A stretch of 64,000 nucleotides of DNA, from assembly GCF_019393635.1 (NCBI RefSeq), contig NC_057861.1:76143327-76207326 (forward strand), written 5' to 3'. A model generated the notes under the pieces. It was not told where the DNA came from. It searched no databases and was given only the letters and a program-made list of their open reading frames with translations. A program made the position numbers and the translations under genes. Below are positions 23,952-35,000 of the stretch, one piece after another. The stretch is from Dromiciops gliroides (Eukaryota > Chordata > Mammalia > Microbiotheria > Microbiotheriidae). Within the stretch, counting starts at the first letter, position 1. Each line of letters opens with the position of its first letter.

Positions 23952-23999
23952 TCGTCCTCCCTTCCTTTCTCTATTTCTTTCTTATCCCCCTTATGCTTC

Positions 24000-24540
24000 T
24001 AAAGAAGCTGGGGAAATTTCCTCCTCAGGGGTAAAGGGTACTATTCTCACGTAGACTCTCAAGGGGAGGTGGGGGAGTTAAGCCTTTAGCTGTCAGGGCT
24101 TTAGCTGTTTGTGACAGCACACCTTCCCTTTTCATTGCCAGTTGGACCCACCTGCTCTTGAACTGCTGTTTCCATCCTGCCACATATCAGTGGTATCTTG
24201 ACCCTGCCCACAAGTTCCAAAGGGTTCAGACCTAAATCAAAGTCATCCCCTTTCAGTGGCTGTCTGCTGCAGAAGCGATTAGAAGAACCACCAGAGAAAG
24301 GGGCTCAGTCTGTTTCCTAGCTCCCCTTCCTAATCTCTAGGACTTTCGGAAGATTCAAAAAGAGGGGCAAAGGAAAGAAAATTCCCCTGTGGTTACACGT
24401 GTAGTTCTAGTTTCCGTTGTAACAAATCTGCCATGAACTGCATCTGCGCATTTTTGGAGACTTTGTAGGCTATTCTGGTTATTGGTTTGGTTTTTTTTTT
24501 TTTCATTTCTTAATTCTCACTTAATGTACTTGGGCAATTT
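24000..24540. other. No gene or repeat recognised
   Basis: About 500 bases of moderately GC-rich sequence. No exon supported. Confidence 0.35.
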
Positions 24541-24699
24541 TAATTTTTTTTTCTTTTTCTTTTTGTGGGGCAATGAGGGTTAAGTGACTTGCCCAGGGTC
24601 ACACAGCTAGTAAGTGTCAAGTGTCTGAGGCCAGATTTGAACTCAGATCCTCCTGAATCCAGGTCCGGTGCTTTATCCACTGTGCCACCTAGTTGCTGC
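24541..24699 (-). mobile_element. Marsupial SINE
   Basis: Complete antisense copy with T-rich tail and slightly altered head (CACCTAGTTGCTGCC). Confidence 0.92.
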
Positions 24700-25379
24700 C
24701 TTAAATTTTCTTTCAACTCTTACTTGATTTTTGGTATTTCTTAGCATTGTCAAATTTTGCCTAATTTCTTTATATCATCTATCCATTTGAAGACATCTCT
24801 CCAGATAGCTTTTGGGGTCTTCATTTTCTATGCTGATATCTGATTCATTTACTTTCTGATGCTTTTTCATTTTATTCATATTCTTCTTTGCCTTGTTTAT
24901 TTTTTATTTGGTTGGTTTTTAGTTTCTTTTGCATTTTTAAAGCCATTTCTCTTCTGAGGCTGGTGTTGTGGACCCTGGCTTTCTTACTCTCACTGACATC
25001 TTGGCTCTTTCTCCAGGGTGATGGTTGGCTTTGCCAGTGGAGAAGAGAACATGGACGTGAGAAATGTTGTGGGCATAGAATTGACAAGACTCGGCAACTG
25101 AATGGATATGTAGATCAGGGGAGAAGGAAGATTTTGAGGATGACTCTGAGGTTGTGTCCCTGGGTGAACCCTCAAGGAGTTCCCCTCTTCCTCAGTTTTT
25201 ACACTTGTCTGACATGGAAATGACTGTAGTCAAGACAGATTATAAAGGACAGGCCAAAAAGCTGCAAGAATGAGTGGAAACCCCAAATTAATAGGACTTC
25301 CATATTCATACTGATGTCCTCATTGAACACCCCAACCTTCCTATTCACCAGTGTCCTCAATTTCCATGACCTCTATCTT
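24700..25379. other. Old LINE-like sequence, no gene seen
   Basis: T-rich antisense LINE-like sequence to about 24960. A short L2-clade-like piece near 25085-25165 has GAGGATGACTCTGAGGTTGTG. The 111-codon open frame at 24888-25223 crosses both and is not a gene. Confidence 0.4.
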
Positions 25380-25527
25380 TTTTTTTTTTTTGGTGAGACA
25401 ATTGGGGTTAAGTGACTTGCCCAGGGTCACACGGCTAGTAAGTGTTAAGTGTCTGAGGTCAGATTTGAACTCAGGTCCTCCTGACTCCAGGGCCAGTGCT
25501 CTATCCACTTCGCTACCTAGCTGCCCC
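25380..25527 (-). mobile_element. Marsupial SINE
   Basis: Complete antisense copy; perfect CATGACCTCTATCTT duplications flank it. Confidence 0.95.
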
Positions 25528-25971
25528 CATGACCTCTATCTTAACTCTGTCCTACTTATGCATGAGAACATTCATACCCTTGGTCTCACTATCACCCATA
25601 ACTGTTCTTCTTCCATGGTCCTGAACTCTGAAATTCCTACCATCACAAATCCCATCCTTTCATCTTTTCTGCCTTACTGCTCCTAAACATACTCTTCATT
25701 TTTACCATGAACTCAACTAAGACCAGCCATAGCCATCTTCTCTTGTCCTTGATCCCATTCCCTCTCATCTCCTCTAGGGGAGATAATAATCCTTAGTAAC
25801 CACTTCCTCTTTCTAATTTTCTGTCTCTCCCTATATACTGTTTCCTTCCCTCCTGCCTATAAATATGCTCCAGTCTCTCATTCCTTTAAAAAAAACAGAC
25901 CCCTTTACTTGACCCTATGTTCTTCTTAAACCATCGCGCTATACTTTTCCCTTTTCCTTTCTTTTTCTTTT

Positions 25972-26128
25972 CTTTCTTTTCTTTTTTTTTGACGGGACAA
26001 TGAGGGTTTAAGTGACTTGCCCATGGTCACACAGTTAGTAAGTGTCAAGTGCCTGAGGTCAGATTTGAATTCAGGTCTTCCTGATTCCAGGGCCAGTGCT
26101 TTATCCACTGCACCACCTAGCTGCCCCC
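25972..26128 (-). mobile_element. Marsupial SINE
   Basis: Complete antisense copy with a TTTC-rich tail. Confidence 0.92.
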
Positions 26129-26159
26129 AGAATTGGACTCTCTTTCTTTTGAGGCCTTC

Positions 26160-26390
26160 TAAGTGTCACAGAAGACCTGAATTCAAATCTGGCCTCAGAC
26201 ACTTATGAGCTGAATGACTCTGGACTAATGATTTAACTTCTCTCTGCCTCAGTTTCCTCAGTAGTAAAATGAGAATAAATAATAGCTCATACCTCCCAGA
26301 GTTGTTGTGAGGATCAAATGAAATTATATTTGTAAAGCACTTAGCACAGTGCCTGGCACATAGTAGGTACTTAATAAATGCTTGTTCCAT
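26160..26390 (+). mobile_element. MIR-type CORE-SINE, nearly full length
   Basis: GCCTCAGTTTCCTCAGTAG, GTTGTTGTGAGGATCAAATG, TAGCACAGTGCCTGGCACAT and TACTTAATAAATGCTTG appear in order. A second partial MIR follows at 26440-26600. Confidence 0.85.
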
Positions 26391-26599
26391 TTCTACTTTT
26401 CATAGCCAAGTCTCAAGATAAAGGTCCCTACATGTCTAGGAAGCTAGCTGATGTGGTCATTAGTGCAGGACTTGGAGTCAGAAAAGCCTGAATTAAAATC
26501 CTGTCTCAGCATATACTAGCTGTGTAACTCAGTCACCTAGATTGTTTCAGCCTCAGTTTCCTTATCTGTAACATGCAGATAATAATAGCATCTACCTCC

Positions 26600-26805
26600 C
26601 AAAGTTGTTGGGAAGAAAAAATTTTGGATCATTGCACTGCTGAAGACAACTGTCATTCATAGCAGAACATCTCACAATATTACTGTTATTTTGTATACAG
26701 TACATTCCACTCTGCATCAGCTCAAGCAGATCCCTCCAGGTCTCTCTGATAGTATCCTGCTCATCATTTTTCTCATAGTAAACTACATTCACATAGTACT
26801 TTAAA
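26600..26805 (-). mobile_element. L1 ORF2 C-terminal fragment
   Basis: Minus-strand translation resembles the NDEQDTIRETWRDLLELMQS end of ORF2; truncated at both ends. Confidence 0.75.
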
Positions 26806-26818
26806 AAGAGATTTCCCT

Positions 26819-26976
26819 GGGGCAGCTAGGTGGCACAGTGGATAAAGCACCAGCCCTGGATTCAGGAGTACCTGAGTTCAAATCCAGCCTCAGACACTTG
26901 ACACTTACTAGCTGTGTGACCCTGGGCAAGTCATTTAACCCCCATAGCCCTGTGCAAAAAAAAAAAAAAAAAAAAG
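26819..26976 (+). mobile_element. Marsupial SINE
   Basis: Complete copy with A tail of about 20; AGATTTCCCT duplications flank it. Confidence 0.94.
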
Positions 26977-27104
26977 GAGATTTCCCTACAATGAGCCCAT
27001 AAGGTTGATCACTGCAACAACAGCAATTGATGACCTTTATATAGCACCTTGAACTTGACAAAGAATTTTCTTCACAACGGCCCAACAAAATAAGCTCGAT
27101 ACAT

Positions 27105-27290
27105 TTTGCCATCAGTATCATCAATCAATCATCAAGCAAGCATCACCCATCAATCCTCATCATTATCCTCAGTAAATCCTCATCATTGTCAATCAATCCT
27201 TCTTTCAATCCTCCTCATCAATCAGTTCTCGTCAATCCTCATCTTCCTCCAATCATCATCAATCGTCATCATTCACTGTCATCCTACATT
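27105..27290. repeat. Degenerate (ATCATC/CAATC)n tract
   Basis: Imperfect TCATCA, CAATCA and AATCCTCATC units recur without a strict period for about 185 bases. Confidence 0.7.
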
Positions 27291-27329
27291 GCTCCTGCCT
27301 TCGATTAAAATTTTTTTCACAATTACTTT

Positions 27330-27500
27330 TTTTTTAATTTTTAAAAAATTATTTTTATTTTTTTTCCGGGGCAATGGGGGTTAAGTGACTTGCCCAGGGT
27401 CACACAGCTAGTAAGTGTCAAGTGTCTGAGGCCAGATTTGAACTCATGAACTCCTGAATCCAGGGCCGGTGCTTTACCTGCTGCGCCACCTAGCTGCCCC
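27330..27500 (-). mobile_element. Marsupial SINE
   Basis: Complete antisense copy; CACAATTACTTT duplications flank it. Confidence 0.94.
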
Positions 27501-27688
27501 ACACAATTACTTTTGTTAACTGTTTCCCTCTGTCCTATTCCCTTCCCGTGATATTTACTCCATTTTTGATCTTCTTTGACACCATCCCTCCTCAAAAGTG
27601 TTTTGCCTCTGACTTCCTCCTCCCTCAGTCTACCCTCCCTTCTTTCACCCCTCCTTCCTTATCCCCTTCCCCTCTTATGAAGCCTATC

Positions 27689-27829
27689 TTTTTTTTTTTT
27701 TTTTTTGCGGGGCAATGGGGGTTAAGTGACTTGCCCAGGGTCACACAGCTAGTAAGTGTCAAGTGTCTGAGGCTGGATTTGAACTCAGGTCCTCGTGAAT
27801 CCAGGGCCGGTGCTTTATCCACTGCACCA
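27689..27829 (-). mobile_element. Marsupial SINE, 5'-truncated
   Basis: Antisense copy ends at CACTGCACCA, missing the usual head; AGCMTATCTTTTT flanks suggest truncation at insertion. Confidence 0.9.
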
Positions 27830-27839
27830 AGCATATCTT

Positions 27840-28245
27840 TTTAACTTTATTTTTCTTGAGGATTTTTATGTCTATGTTTTCTTTCACCATATGACTAATA
27901 TGGAAATGTTTTGCATGACTACACATATATAATCTATATAGAATTGTTTGCCTTTTCAATCGGGGGAAGGATGGGAAGGGAAGAAGGGAGAGAATTTAAA
28001 ACTCAAAGTTTAAAAAAGTAAATGTTGGGGCAGCTAGGTGGCGCAGTGGATAGAGCACCTGGCCCTGGAATCAGGAGGACCTGAGTTCAAATCTGACCTC
28101 AGATACTTAACACTTACTAGCTGTGTGATCCTGGGCAAGTCACTTAACCCCAATTCCCTCACTAAAAAAAAAAAAAAGTGAATGTTAAAATTGTTTTTTA
28201 CATGTAACTGGAGGAAAATAAAATACCAAATAAATAAAAGAAAAA
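27840..28245 (+). mobile_element. L1 3' UTR, split by a SINE
   Basis: Sense L1 3' end (TTTTGCATGACTACACATAT, a G-rich tract, TACATGTAACTGGAGGAAAA), interrupted by the SINE at 28027-28177. Confidence 0.8.
28027..28177 (+). mobile_element. Marsupial SINE with CTCF-like head
   Basis: Complete copy; head CAGCTAGGTGGCGC at 28031-28044. AAAAAGTRAATGTT duplications flank it. Confidence 0.94.
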
Positions 28246-28249
28246 GAAA

Positions 28250-28720
28250 TGATGAGCAGGATGGCTTCAGAAAAATTCAGGAGTCTTATGATGGAAATTG
28301 AAGTGAGCAGAACCCGGAGAACATCATACACAGTAACAGTAATGTTTACAACAATGATCGACTGTGAAGGACTTAGGTACTCTGATCAAGACATTCATCC
28401 AAGACAGTTCCAAAGGACCCATGATGAAAAAATGCTGTTCACCTCCTAAGAGAGAACAGAGGAACTCTGAGTGCACATTGAAACATACTTTTTTTCACTT
28501 TTATTTTTCTTGGGGTTTTTGTGTGTGTGTGTTTCCTTTTGCAACATTGCTAACATGGAAATGTTTTGAATGATTTCATATATATAATTGATATATTGCT
28601 TGTCTTCTCAAGAGGTGAGAGAGGGCGAGAATTTGGAACTGAAAAATTTAAAAATAAATGTTATAAATATTTTAATGTAATTGGGAAATATTTAATGAAA
28701 GTAATAAAAATATTTACAAA
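28250..28720 (+). mobile_element. L1 ORF2 end and 3' UTR
   Basis: A second sense L1 3' end directly after the previous one (GATGAGCAGGATGGCTTCAG, GTGAGCAGAACCCGGAG, ATGGAAATGTTTTGAATGAT). Confidence 0.8.
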
Positions 28721-28879
28721 AGACATCACCATTCTTCCAATTGCTCAAGTTCACAGCTTTAGGCATCCTCGGCTCTTCTCTTCCAGTAGTTACTAATTGT
28801 GTGACCACAGGCAACTCACTTAACCTCTCTGTAATTCTGTGCCCACATCCAATCAGTGGCCAAGTCTACCTCTCTATTA

Positions 28880-30035
28880 CTTATAATAATCCTCTTCTCT
28901 CCCTTCATACTCTACTGCAGGCCCTAGTTGTCTATTGCCGGTACCATTGCCATAGCCTTTTATTGGTCTCCCTGCTGCCAAGCCTTTAATCTCTCAAATC
29001 CATCCTCCACACTGCTGCCAAGTTGGTCTGGCCTGGGACACCCATCTGGCTGTGTTGTTCTCTACTCCAGAATCTTTAGGGGCCCCGGGATGCATCTTGG
29101 ATAAAATCCTAACTTCCCTCTACAAGTTGGCTCCCAGTTTTATTTCATATTATTCCCCTTGATTTACTCTTTGCTTAGGCAAACTGGCCTGCATACTGTT
29201 CTTTTGTATAAGTTTCACCTTCTCCCACCTTTCACCTTTGCCCAGATGGTCCTCTGTAGCAGCAATATAATTCTTTGAACCCCTGCCATTTTTCTGTGCA
29301 CTGCTCAGATGCCACCTCTTGGGCAGAACCTTTCTTCATCTCCCCTTGCCACATACATTTGCCCAACCCTTTCCAACCCCAGTTGTTAGTTCTCTCTTCC
29401 TCTTGAAAGAATTTGTTTTTTGGCCTTGGATCTGTGGTTTCTTCAGGGTAGGGAACTCCCTCCCTTCCTTCCTTCCTTCCTTCCTTCCTTCCTTCCTTCC
29501 TTCCTTCCTTCCTTCCTTCCTTCCTTCCTTCCTTCCTTCCTTCCTTCCCTCTCTTTCTTTCTTCCTTTCTTTTCTTTGTTTTTGTGGGACAATGAGGGTT
29601 AAGTGACTTGCTCAGGGTGACACAGCTAGTAAGTGTCAAGTGTCTGAGGCCACATTTGAACTCAGGTCCTCCTGAATCCAGGGCTGGTGCTTTATCCACT
29701 GCACCACCTAGCTGCCCCCAGAACTCCCTTTCTGAATATTCTCTTTCATTGCTGTAGACCGACAAGTAATCAAAAGATAACAGTTATCTGGGGCACTAAG
29801 AATTTAAGTCACACAGCTAGTATGTCTGAAGCAGGAGTTTAATCTTATGTCTTACTCTCAAGATAGTTCTCTACCCTCTTCTCTAGACAATTATTTTGCA
29901 TAAACTTTCTATATCCTTATTTGTGTACATGTATCCCCTACCAGTAGAACACAAGCTTCTTGTGGGAAGGGACTATTCCTTTTGTATGTTCAGCACCTTG
30001 CCCTGCACATAGTAGGTGCTTAATAATATTGGATT
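28880..30035 (+). mobile_element. L2-type 3' UTR, split by SINE plus (CCTT)n
   Basis: Phrases CTGCTGCCAAGTTGGTCTGG, TCAGATGCCACCTCTTGGGC, ACACAAGCTTCTTGTGGGAAGG and ACATAGTAGGTGCTTAATAA occur in L2 order. Another L2 3' end lies at 30515-30640. Confidence 0.7.
29456..29719 (-). mobile_element. Marsupial SINE with a (CCTT)n-expanded tail
   Basis: The antisense SINE body (29585-29719) is joined at its 3' side to about 100 bases of (CCTT)n. GAACTCCCT duplications lie outside the microsatellite and outside the SINE head, so the microsatellite belongs to the inserted unit. Confidence 0.88.
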
Positions 30036-30730
30036 TTATTTGGAATCAAATGTACCCCTCCAGAGTCTCATCCCAGCCCATTCATTAGTTAAATCCCACA
30101 GTAGCTACCTGATACCACTCTCCTACACACTTTTTTTTTCTATAGTCCAGACTTGGAAGTTCATCAATATAGGAAATTCCCAACATCTGAAATTTGTGGT
30201 CTTAGTGAGTTGCCTGAGGCACTGATAAGTAATTTTCCCAGGGTCCCACAGTTAGCATGTGTCAGATGATGCAGTCTTCCTATCCCTAAGGGATCCCGAC
30301 TGTACACCTTCTCAGCCCTTTCATCTGCCTCTCCCCTCTGATGGGAGGGCTGGAGTCGGGGAGCAACAAAATCCTCCCCAAGTCTTCCTTTCTAGAGGGC
30401 TGAGAACTTTCCAGCCAACTCCTCCTTTTTCATCAGCTGTTCTTGCTTTTAACATCATGCTGGGTCCCCCTGGTGGCCCCCACCCCCTACCCTTCTCAAC
30501 TTCCTTTTATATATGGTCTTCCTCCATTAGATTGTAAGATCTCTGAGGGCAGGAATCTTTCTTTCTCTTATTTGTATCCCCAGAACATAGCACAATATCT
30601 GGCTCATAGATATTTAATAAATCTTTATTGACTTATATATCATGCTTTTTCTGGAAGGATCCCTATGGAATTAAAAGTACTTATCACGTATCTTTGTCTT
30701 TCTGACACACACATCTGAGGCTATGCTTTT

Positions 30731-30877
30731 TTTTTTTTTTGGTGAGGCAATTGGGGTTAAGTGACTTGCCCAGGGTCACACAGCTAGTAAGTGTTAAGTG
30801 TCTGAGGCCGGATTTGAACCCAGGTACTCCTGACTCCAGGGCCGGTGCTCTATCCACTGGGCCACCTAGCTGCCCCA
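30731..30877 (-). mobile_element. Marsupial SINE downstream of PARP10
   Basis: Complete antisense copy; TGAGGCTATGCTTTTT duplications flank it. It is in the same orientation as PARP10 and next to the candidate polyadenylation signal. Confidence 0.94.
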
Positions 30878-30890
30878 TGAGGCTATGCTT

Positions 30891-30896
30891 TTTATT
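30891..30896 (-). terminator. Candidate PARP10 polyadenylation signal
   Basis: TTTATT on the plus strand reads AATAAA in PARP10 sense, about 410 bases after the stop codon. I see no canonical hexamer closer to the stop. A minus-strand SINE begins about 14 bases downstream in transcript sense, so cleavage would fall in or at the SINE head. A non-canonical nearer signal is possible. Confidence 0.35.
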
Positions 30897-31307
30897 ATCG
30901 GTTTGCCTCTTGTCTGTTGTCTCCAAGGAATCACTAGCCTGCTTTCCCTGTTTTTCTATGTCATGCCTGCTGTTTTCTGATACCTAGATCGGCAGATCTA
31001 TGTAAACAGTTTTCTCCTTCCCATGCCCTTTAAGGTCCCTTTTCACTTTCTATATCGTCTCAGTTTGGGGGGAGGAGGGAAGGTGGGATGGAGGGTGGAG
31101 GGAGAGTCAGAGACAGTAGCTTAGAATGAAAAGAAGGTAGCAGCAGAGAAGGAGGAAATCTTCTGTGCCAGTGCAAGGAAGCAGACCTCTCTCCATATTC
31201 TTCTCCCCACCTTATTTCATCCAACACTACCTAGCCTCCATGGACAAACCAGACCTGGATGATTCAGGCAAAGAGGGAGCAGGTGCATCCTGGGGCTATT
31301 TCATCAG

Positions 31308-32055
31308 TCAATAGAGGGGAGGTGATGGAGAGGAGGTCCTGAGGCCACTGAAGCTGTCACCATAGAGTCTGCTGGGGCCTGGTATGTGCTGACAGGTGAT
31401 GAGGAAGATGGGCAAGGCCTGAGTGTCGTGGAAGATGACAAAAATTCTAGGCTGTCTTGTGGAGTCAACTGCACTGTCATAGCGCTGGATGCCCTGATTG
31501 GCACCCCTCAGGGGTGGGGCCCGAAGCTCTGGACGTCCTGGCCCATAGTCTCCTGTCAACACCCGAGCCACGAACACTGCCTTGTACCCCATGGCATCTG
31601 GGGGTGAGTACCGGTCCTTGACGGAGACCTTAGCCTGTACAGCAAAGTATACCCCCTGCCCGTACAAGGTAGCTGGGGTAGAGGGAGGGGAGAGATAAGA
31701 CCCCAGCCCCCTACCCTCACTGTACCCCAAGCCTTCCCATAGCCCCAGGCCAGGCCCCTTTACTGCCAGCCTCCCCTCCCACACAGGTGGCCTTGCGTTT
31801 TGGTGCTCCCTGCTCTCCAATGTGTGCCATCCCTCTCATCCTGTTCCCCCAGACCTTTCTTGTGGGCCCCCGCCTCTCACCGTTGCGCCCACAGAAGCTG
31901 CGATTGAAGCCGTGGCTGCAGATATCAGGCACAGCTTGCCAAGAGGTCCCATGGTACAGGATTCGCTCAACAGGGTTCCGGGTACATGACTGTGCCAGCT
32001 TCTTCTTATGGAGCTCATACTGACTGTGAAGCAGGGGATGAGACACCCGTTCCAC
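31308..32055 (-). other. PARP10: PARP10 exons 9-10: ADP-ribosyltransferase catalytic domain
   Basis: Exon 9 (32055-31881) ends one base into an Ala codon that exon 10 (31672-31308) completes. Exon 9 carries the NAD-binding histidine in YHGT and the conserved [11 protein letters not shown] block. Exon 10 carries GVYFA, DRYSPP, the [14 protein letters not shown] core strand and [13 protein letters not shown]. The 208-base intron between them is short and repeat-free. The C-terminal tail after ITCQH is Ser/Pro-rich and ends in Tyr. Confidence 0.95.
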
Positions 32056-35000
32056 CTGAGGGGAAAGAGGGAGGTGGATCATCAGCGGGCAATAATTCAA
32101 TCAGGCCAGAAGCTTAAGGGTTCCCAGGCCGTGACCCCTAACACACCCCAAAGACCCTAAGAATGCTCTTCATCTGGGCCAGAAGGTCTCTTCATTTCCT
32201 AGGCTGTGACTTAGGTACAGATGCAGTGAGTGTCCAGCAGCCACTAGAAGGCAGCCTCTGACCCTGACTCTGGCTAAGTCGCCTGCAGAACTTAGTAGTG
32301 GGCAGGGGTAGGGGTGGGGACGGGGAGAGGGCAGTCCATAATGGCTGAAGCATTAGCTTTAGCTCCCGGCCCAGAGACAGGCAGCCCTTCCTGATGACAG
32401 CTCAGGGCCCAGAGGTAACAGCAGTGTAATTTAGATTCAAGAGACTTGGGTTCGAATCCCACCTCCAGCAGTTACTAGCTGTGTCATCATGGACAAGTCA
32501 CTTAAACTCTCGATGCCTCAGTTTGCTCCCTTATAAAATATAGCCTGTTTCCTTCTTTGAAAATTGCACTCACTAGAGCCCTATGGTTGTTGCAAAGTAA
32601 GCCCTTTGTAAACCCTTAGGGCACCTGAAATCCTAACATCAACTTTTGGACTACATCTTTACTCAGAGCTCATTTCTCTGGGCCCTTACTCAGAAGCAGT
32701 TTGGTGAGGACCGTGGCACAAGCCAGCCCGGGCTGGGGGTGGGGGCTTTTCCCCAAGTCCTGAGCTCAGGAAATACAGGCTCAGAAATCATAGTGATTGT
32801 GTTGGGAGAGGACCATGGGAAATCTTCATAAAGCATCCATATCAGGGTTCCCTCCTGACCTTGGGAGCCTGTTACGGGACCCTTTTGCTCCTTAAAGTCT
32901 CCCAGGAACAGGCCATGTTCCCTGCCCCCAAACCTCTGCCTTTGGACTTGGGGAAAAGCCCCAATTTCCCCCGTCATCCTCCTAGCTCAAACCTTAGGTT
33001 GCAATGGGCAGTGGAAGACAGCAAGGAGAAGGGATAATAATAATCAAAACAATAATAATTAGCAATTTTTAACTTACAAACAACTTTCTTTACAACAGTG
33101 GAAGGATTATCACCCCCATGTTACCAAGGAAGAAATAATAATAAGAGCTAACATTTATATAGTGCTTTCAGGTTTGCAAAGTGATTTACAAATAGCATCA
33201 TTTGATCTTCACAACAACTATGATAAGTAATTACTATTATTATCCCCATTTTACAGATGAGGAAACTGAGGCAGACAGTGGTTAAGAGAGCTTTCCAGGA
33301 TCACACAGTTAAGTAAGTGGCAGAGGCTAGACATGAACACAGGTCTTCCGGACTCCCGACCCCAGACTCTATATACCATAATTTGTTCAGCCAAGCCTGA
33401 ATTGATGGGTATCCTCTCAATTTCCAATTTTTTGCCACCACAAAGAGCTGCTATAAATATTGTTGTCCATATAAGTCCTTTTCCTTTTCCTTTGATCTCT
33501 TAAGTATATGGACCTTCCAGCGATGTACCTGGGTCAGAGAGTGTGCAGTTTAAGAGTTCTTTGGGTATAAGTACAAATCACTTTCCAGAATGGTCAGACA
33601 CTAATCACAGCCCCAACAACAGTGCCTTAGGTACCCATTTTCCCACATCCCTCCAGCATTTGTCATTTTCCTTTTCTGTCTGTCATCTTAGCCAATCTGA
33701 TGGGCGTGAGGTGGTACTTGGGAGTTATTTTACTCTGCATTTCTTTATGTATTAGTGATTCAGGGTGTTATTTCATAGGAATATGGATAGCTCTGGCTTC
33801 TTTAGAGGGAGTTTCTTCATCTGGAATTTCCCTACACTAATGGAATCACTGGTCCAGGCCCTTTCCCTGTCTTTACCCTACCGAGAGAAACAAGGACTAT
33901 GAAAAATTTCAAGGCTCTTGGGAAGCTACTTGTGCAGACAGAAGTAAGCAGAATCAGGAGAACAAGATGTGCGGCAACTACTATTGTATAAATGAAAAGA
34001 GCACCAAAAGGGGGTGCGAGAACTCTGACCAACCCCAATGATGGAGAACTGTCAGTGAGCCCCCTAGCGGTAGAGAGTGTCAGTGAGCTACCTAGAGGTA
34101 GAGACGGTGTAGAGCCCCCTAGCAGTAGAGAACGTGTCAGTGAGCCCCCTAGCGGTAGAGAACATGTCAGTGAACTACCTAGAGGTAGAGAAGGTGTAGA
34201 GGCATCAGTGAGCCCCCAGCGGTAGAGAGGGTGTCAGTGAGCCCCCTAGAGGTAGAGAATGTGTCCGTGAGACACCTAGAGGTAGAGAATGTGTCAGTGA
34301 GCTACCTAGAGGTGGAGGTGTAGAGGCATCAGTGAGCCCCCTAGCGGTTAGAGAGGGCGTCAGTGAGCCCCCTAGCGGTAGAAAGGGTGTCAGGAAGACA
34401 CCTAGAGGTAGAGAAGTAAGGAACTCCCGGTGTGACGCACGAGGTAGACGCCGAAGAAGGTGCTGAGTATTTAAAAACCAAACCAAACAGAACCCCTGCT
34501 CTGAACTGCTGCGGGCCGGGGAAGGGGGTGGTGCTTGTAGTGGGGGGGGGGGGGGGAAGGTGCAGAGAGCGGGCGGGACTTCAGCCTTACCTTGATGACG
34601 CGAATCTCGCTGGAGACGTCGCCCAAGGTGCGGTAAAAGCCTCGCAGCGCCTCCTGGAATTCCGCACTGCTTTCCTCCAGGCACTCCAGCCCTGGTGGCT
34701 GCTCCCTCATCCCCCTAGGCACCACTGAGGAGTTCGGAGGGAGGAGGGAGGAGTGAGGGGCGGGTGGAGCCAAGCCCTCCCATCCCTTCCCTCCCCAAGT
34801 TGCTGACACTTTTAATTGTTGGGGTTTGGGGGGAGGGGAGAGGGAGAAGACTGGGCGTGTGGGCAGGTGACCCAGGAAAATGAATGCGCAGGTAGTGGGA
34901 GCAGTGCCAGCCTCACCTGCTGCGGCGGCAGCGTCTGGGGCCACTGTGTGGCTCTCGATCACGGGAATAGTCATCAGTTCCCTGAGGTGACTGGCAGCAC

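Noticed and set aside
23636-24034. Ser/Phe/Leu/Pro repeat open frames
   Set aside because: Direct translation of the (TTCC)/(TTTC) microsatellite.
24888-25223. 111-codon plus-strand frame
   Set aside because: Crosses old LINE-like and L2-like sequence; no conserved domain or splice context.
30460-30480. Weak CTCF-like CCCCCTGGTGGCC
   Set aside because: Mismatches at two constrained core positions, so not counted with the stronger motifs.
34052-34415. Possible CRISPR-like array
   Set aside because: Units are directly contiguous with no unique spacers and lie in a mammalian intron; it is a minisatellite.
34205-34684. 159-codon minus-strand frame with a ten-residue repeat
   Set aside because: Translation of the intronic 30-bp minisatellite; it reads exon 8 in the wrong frame.
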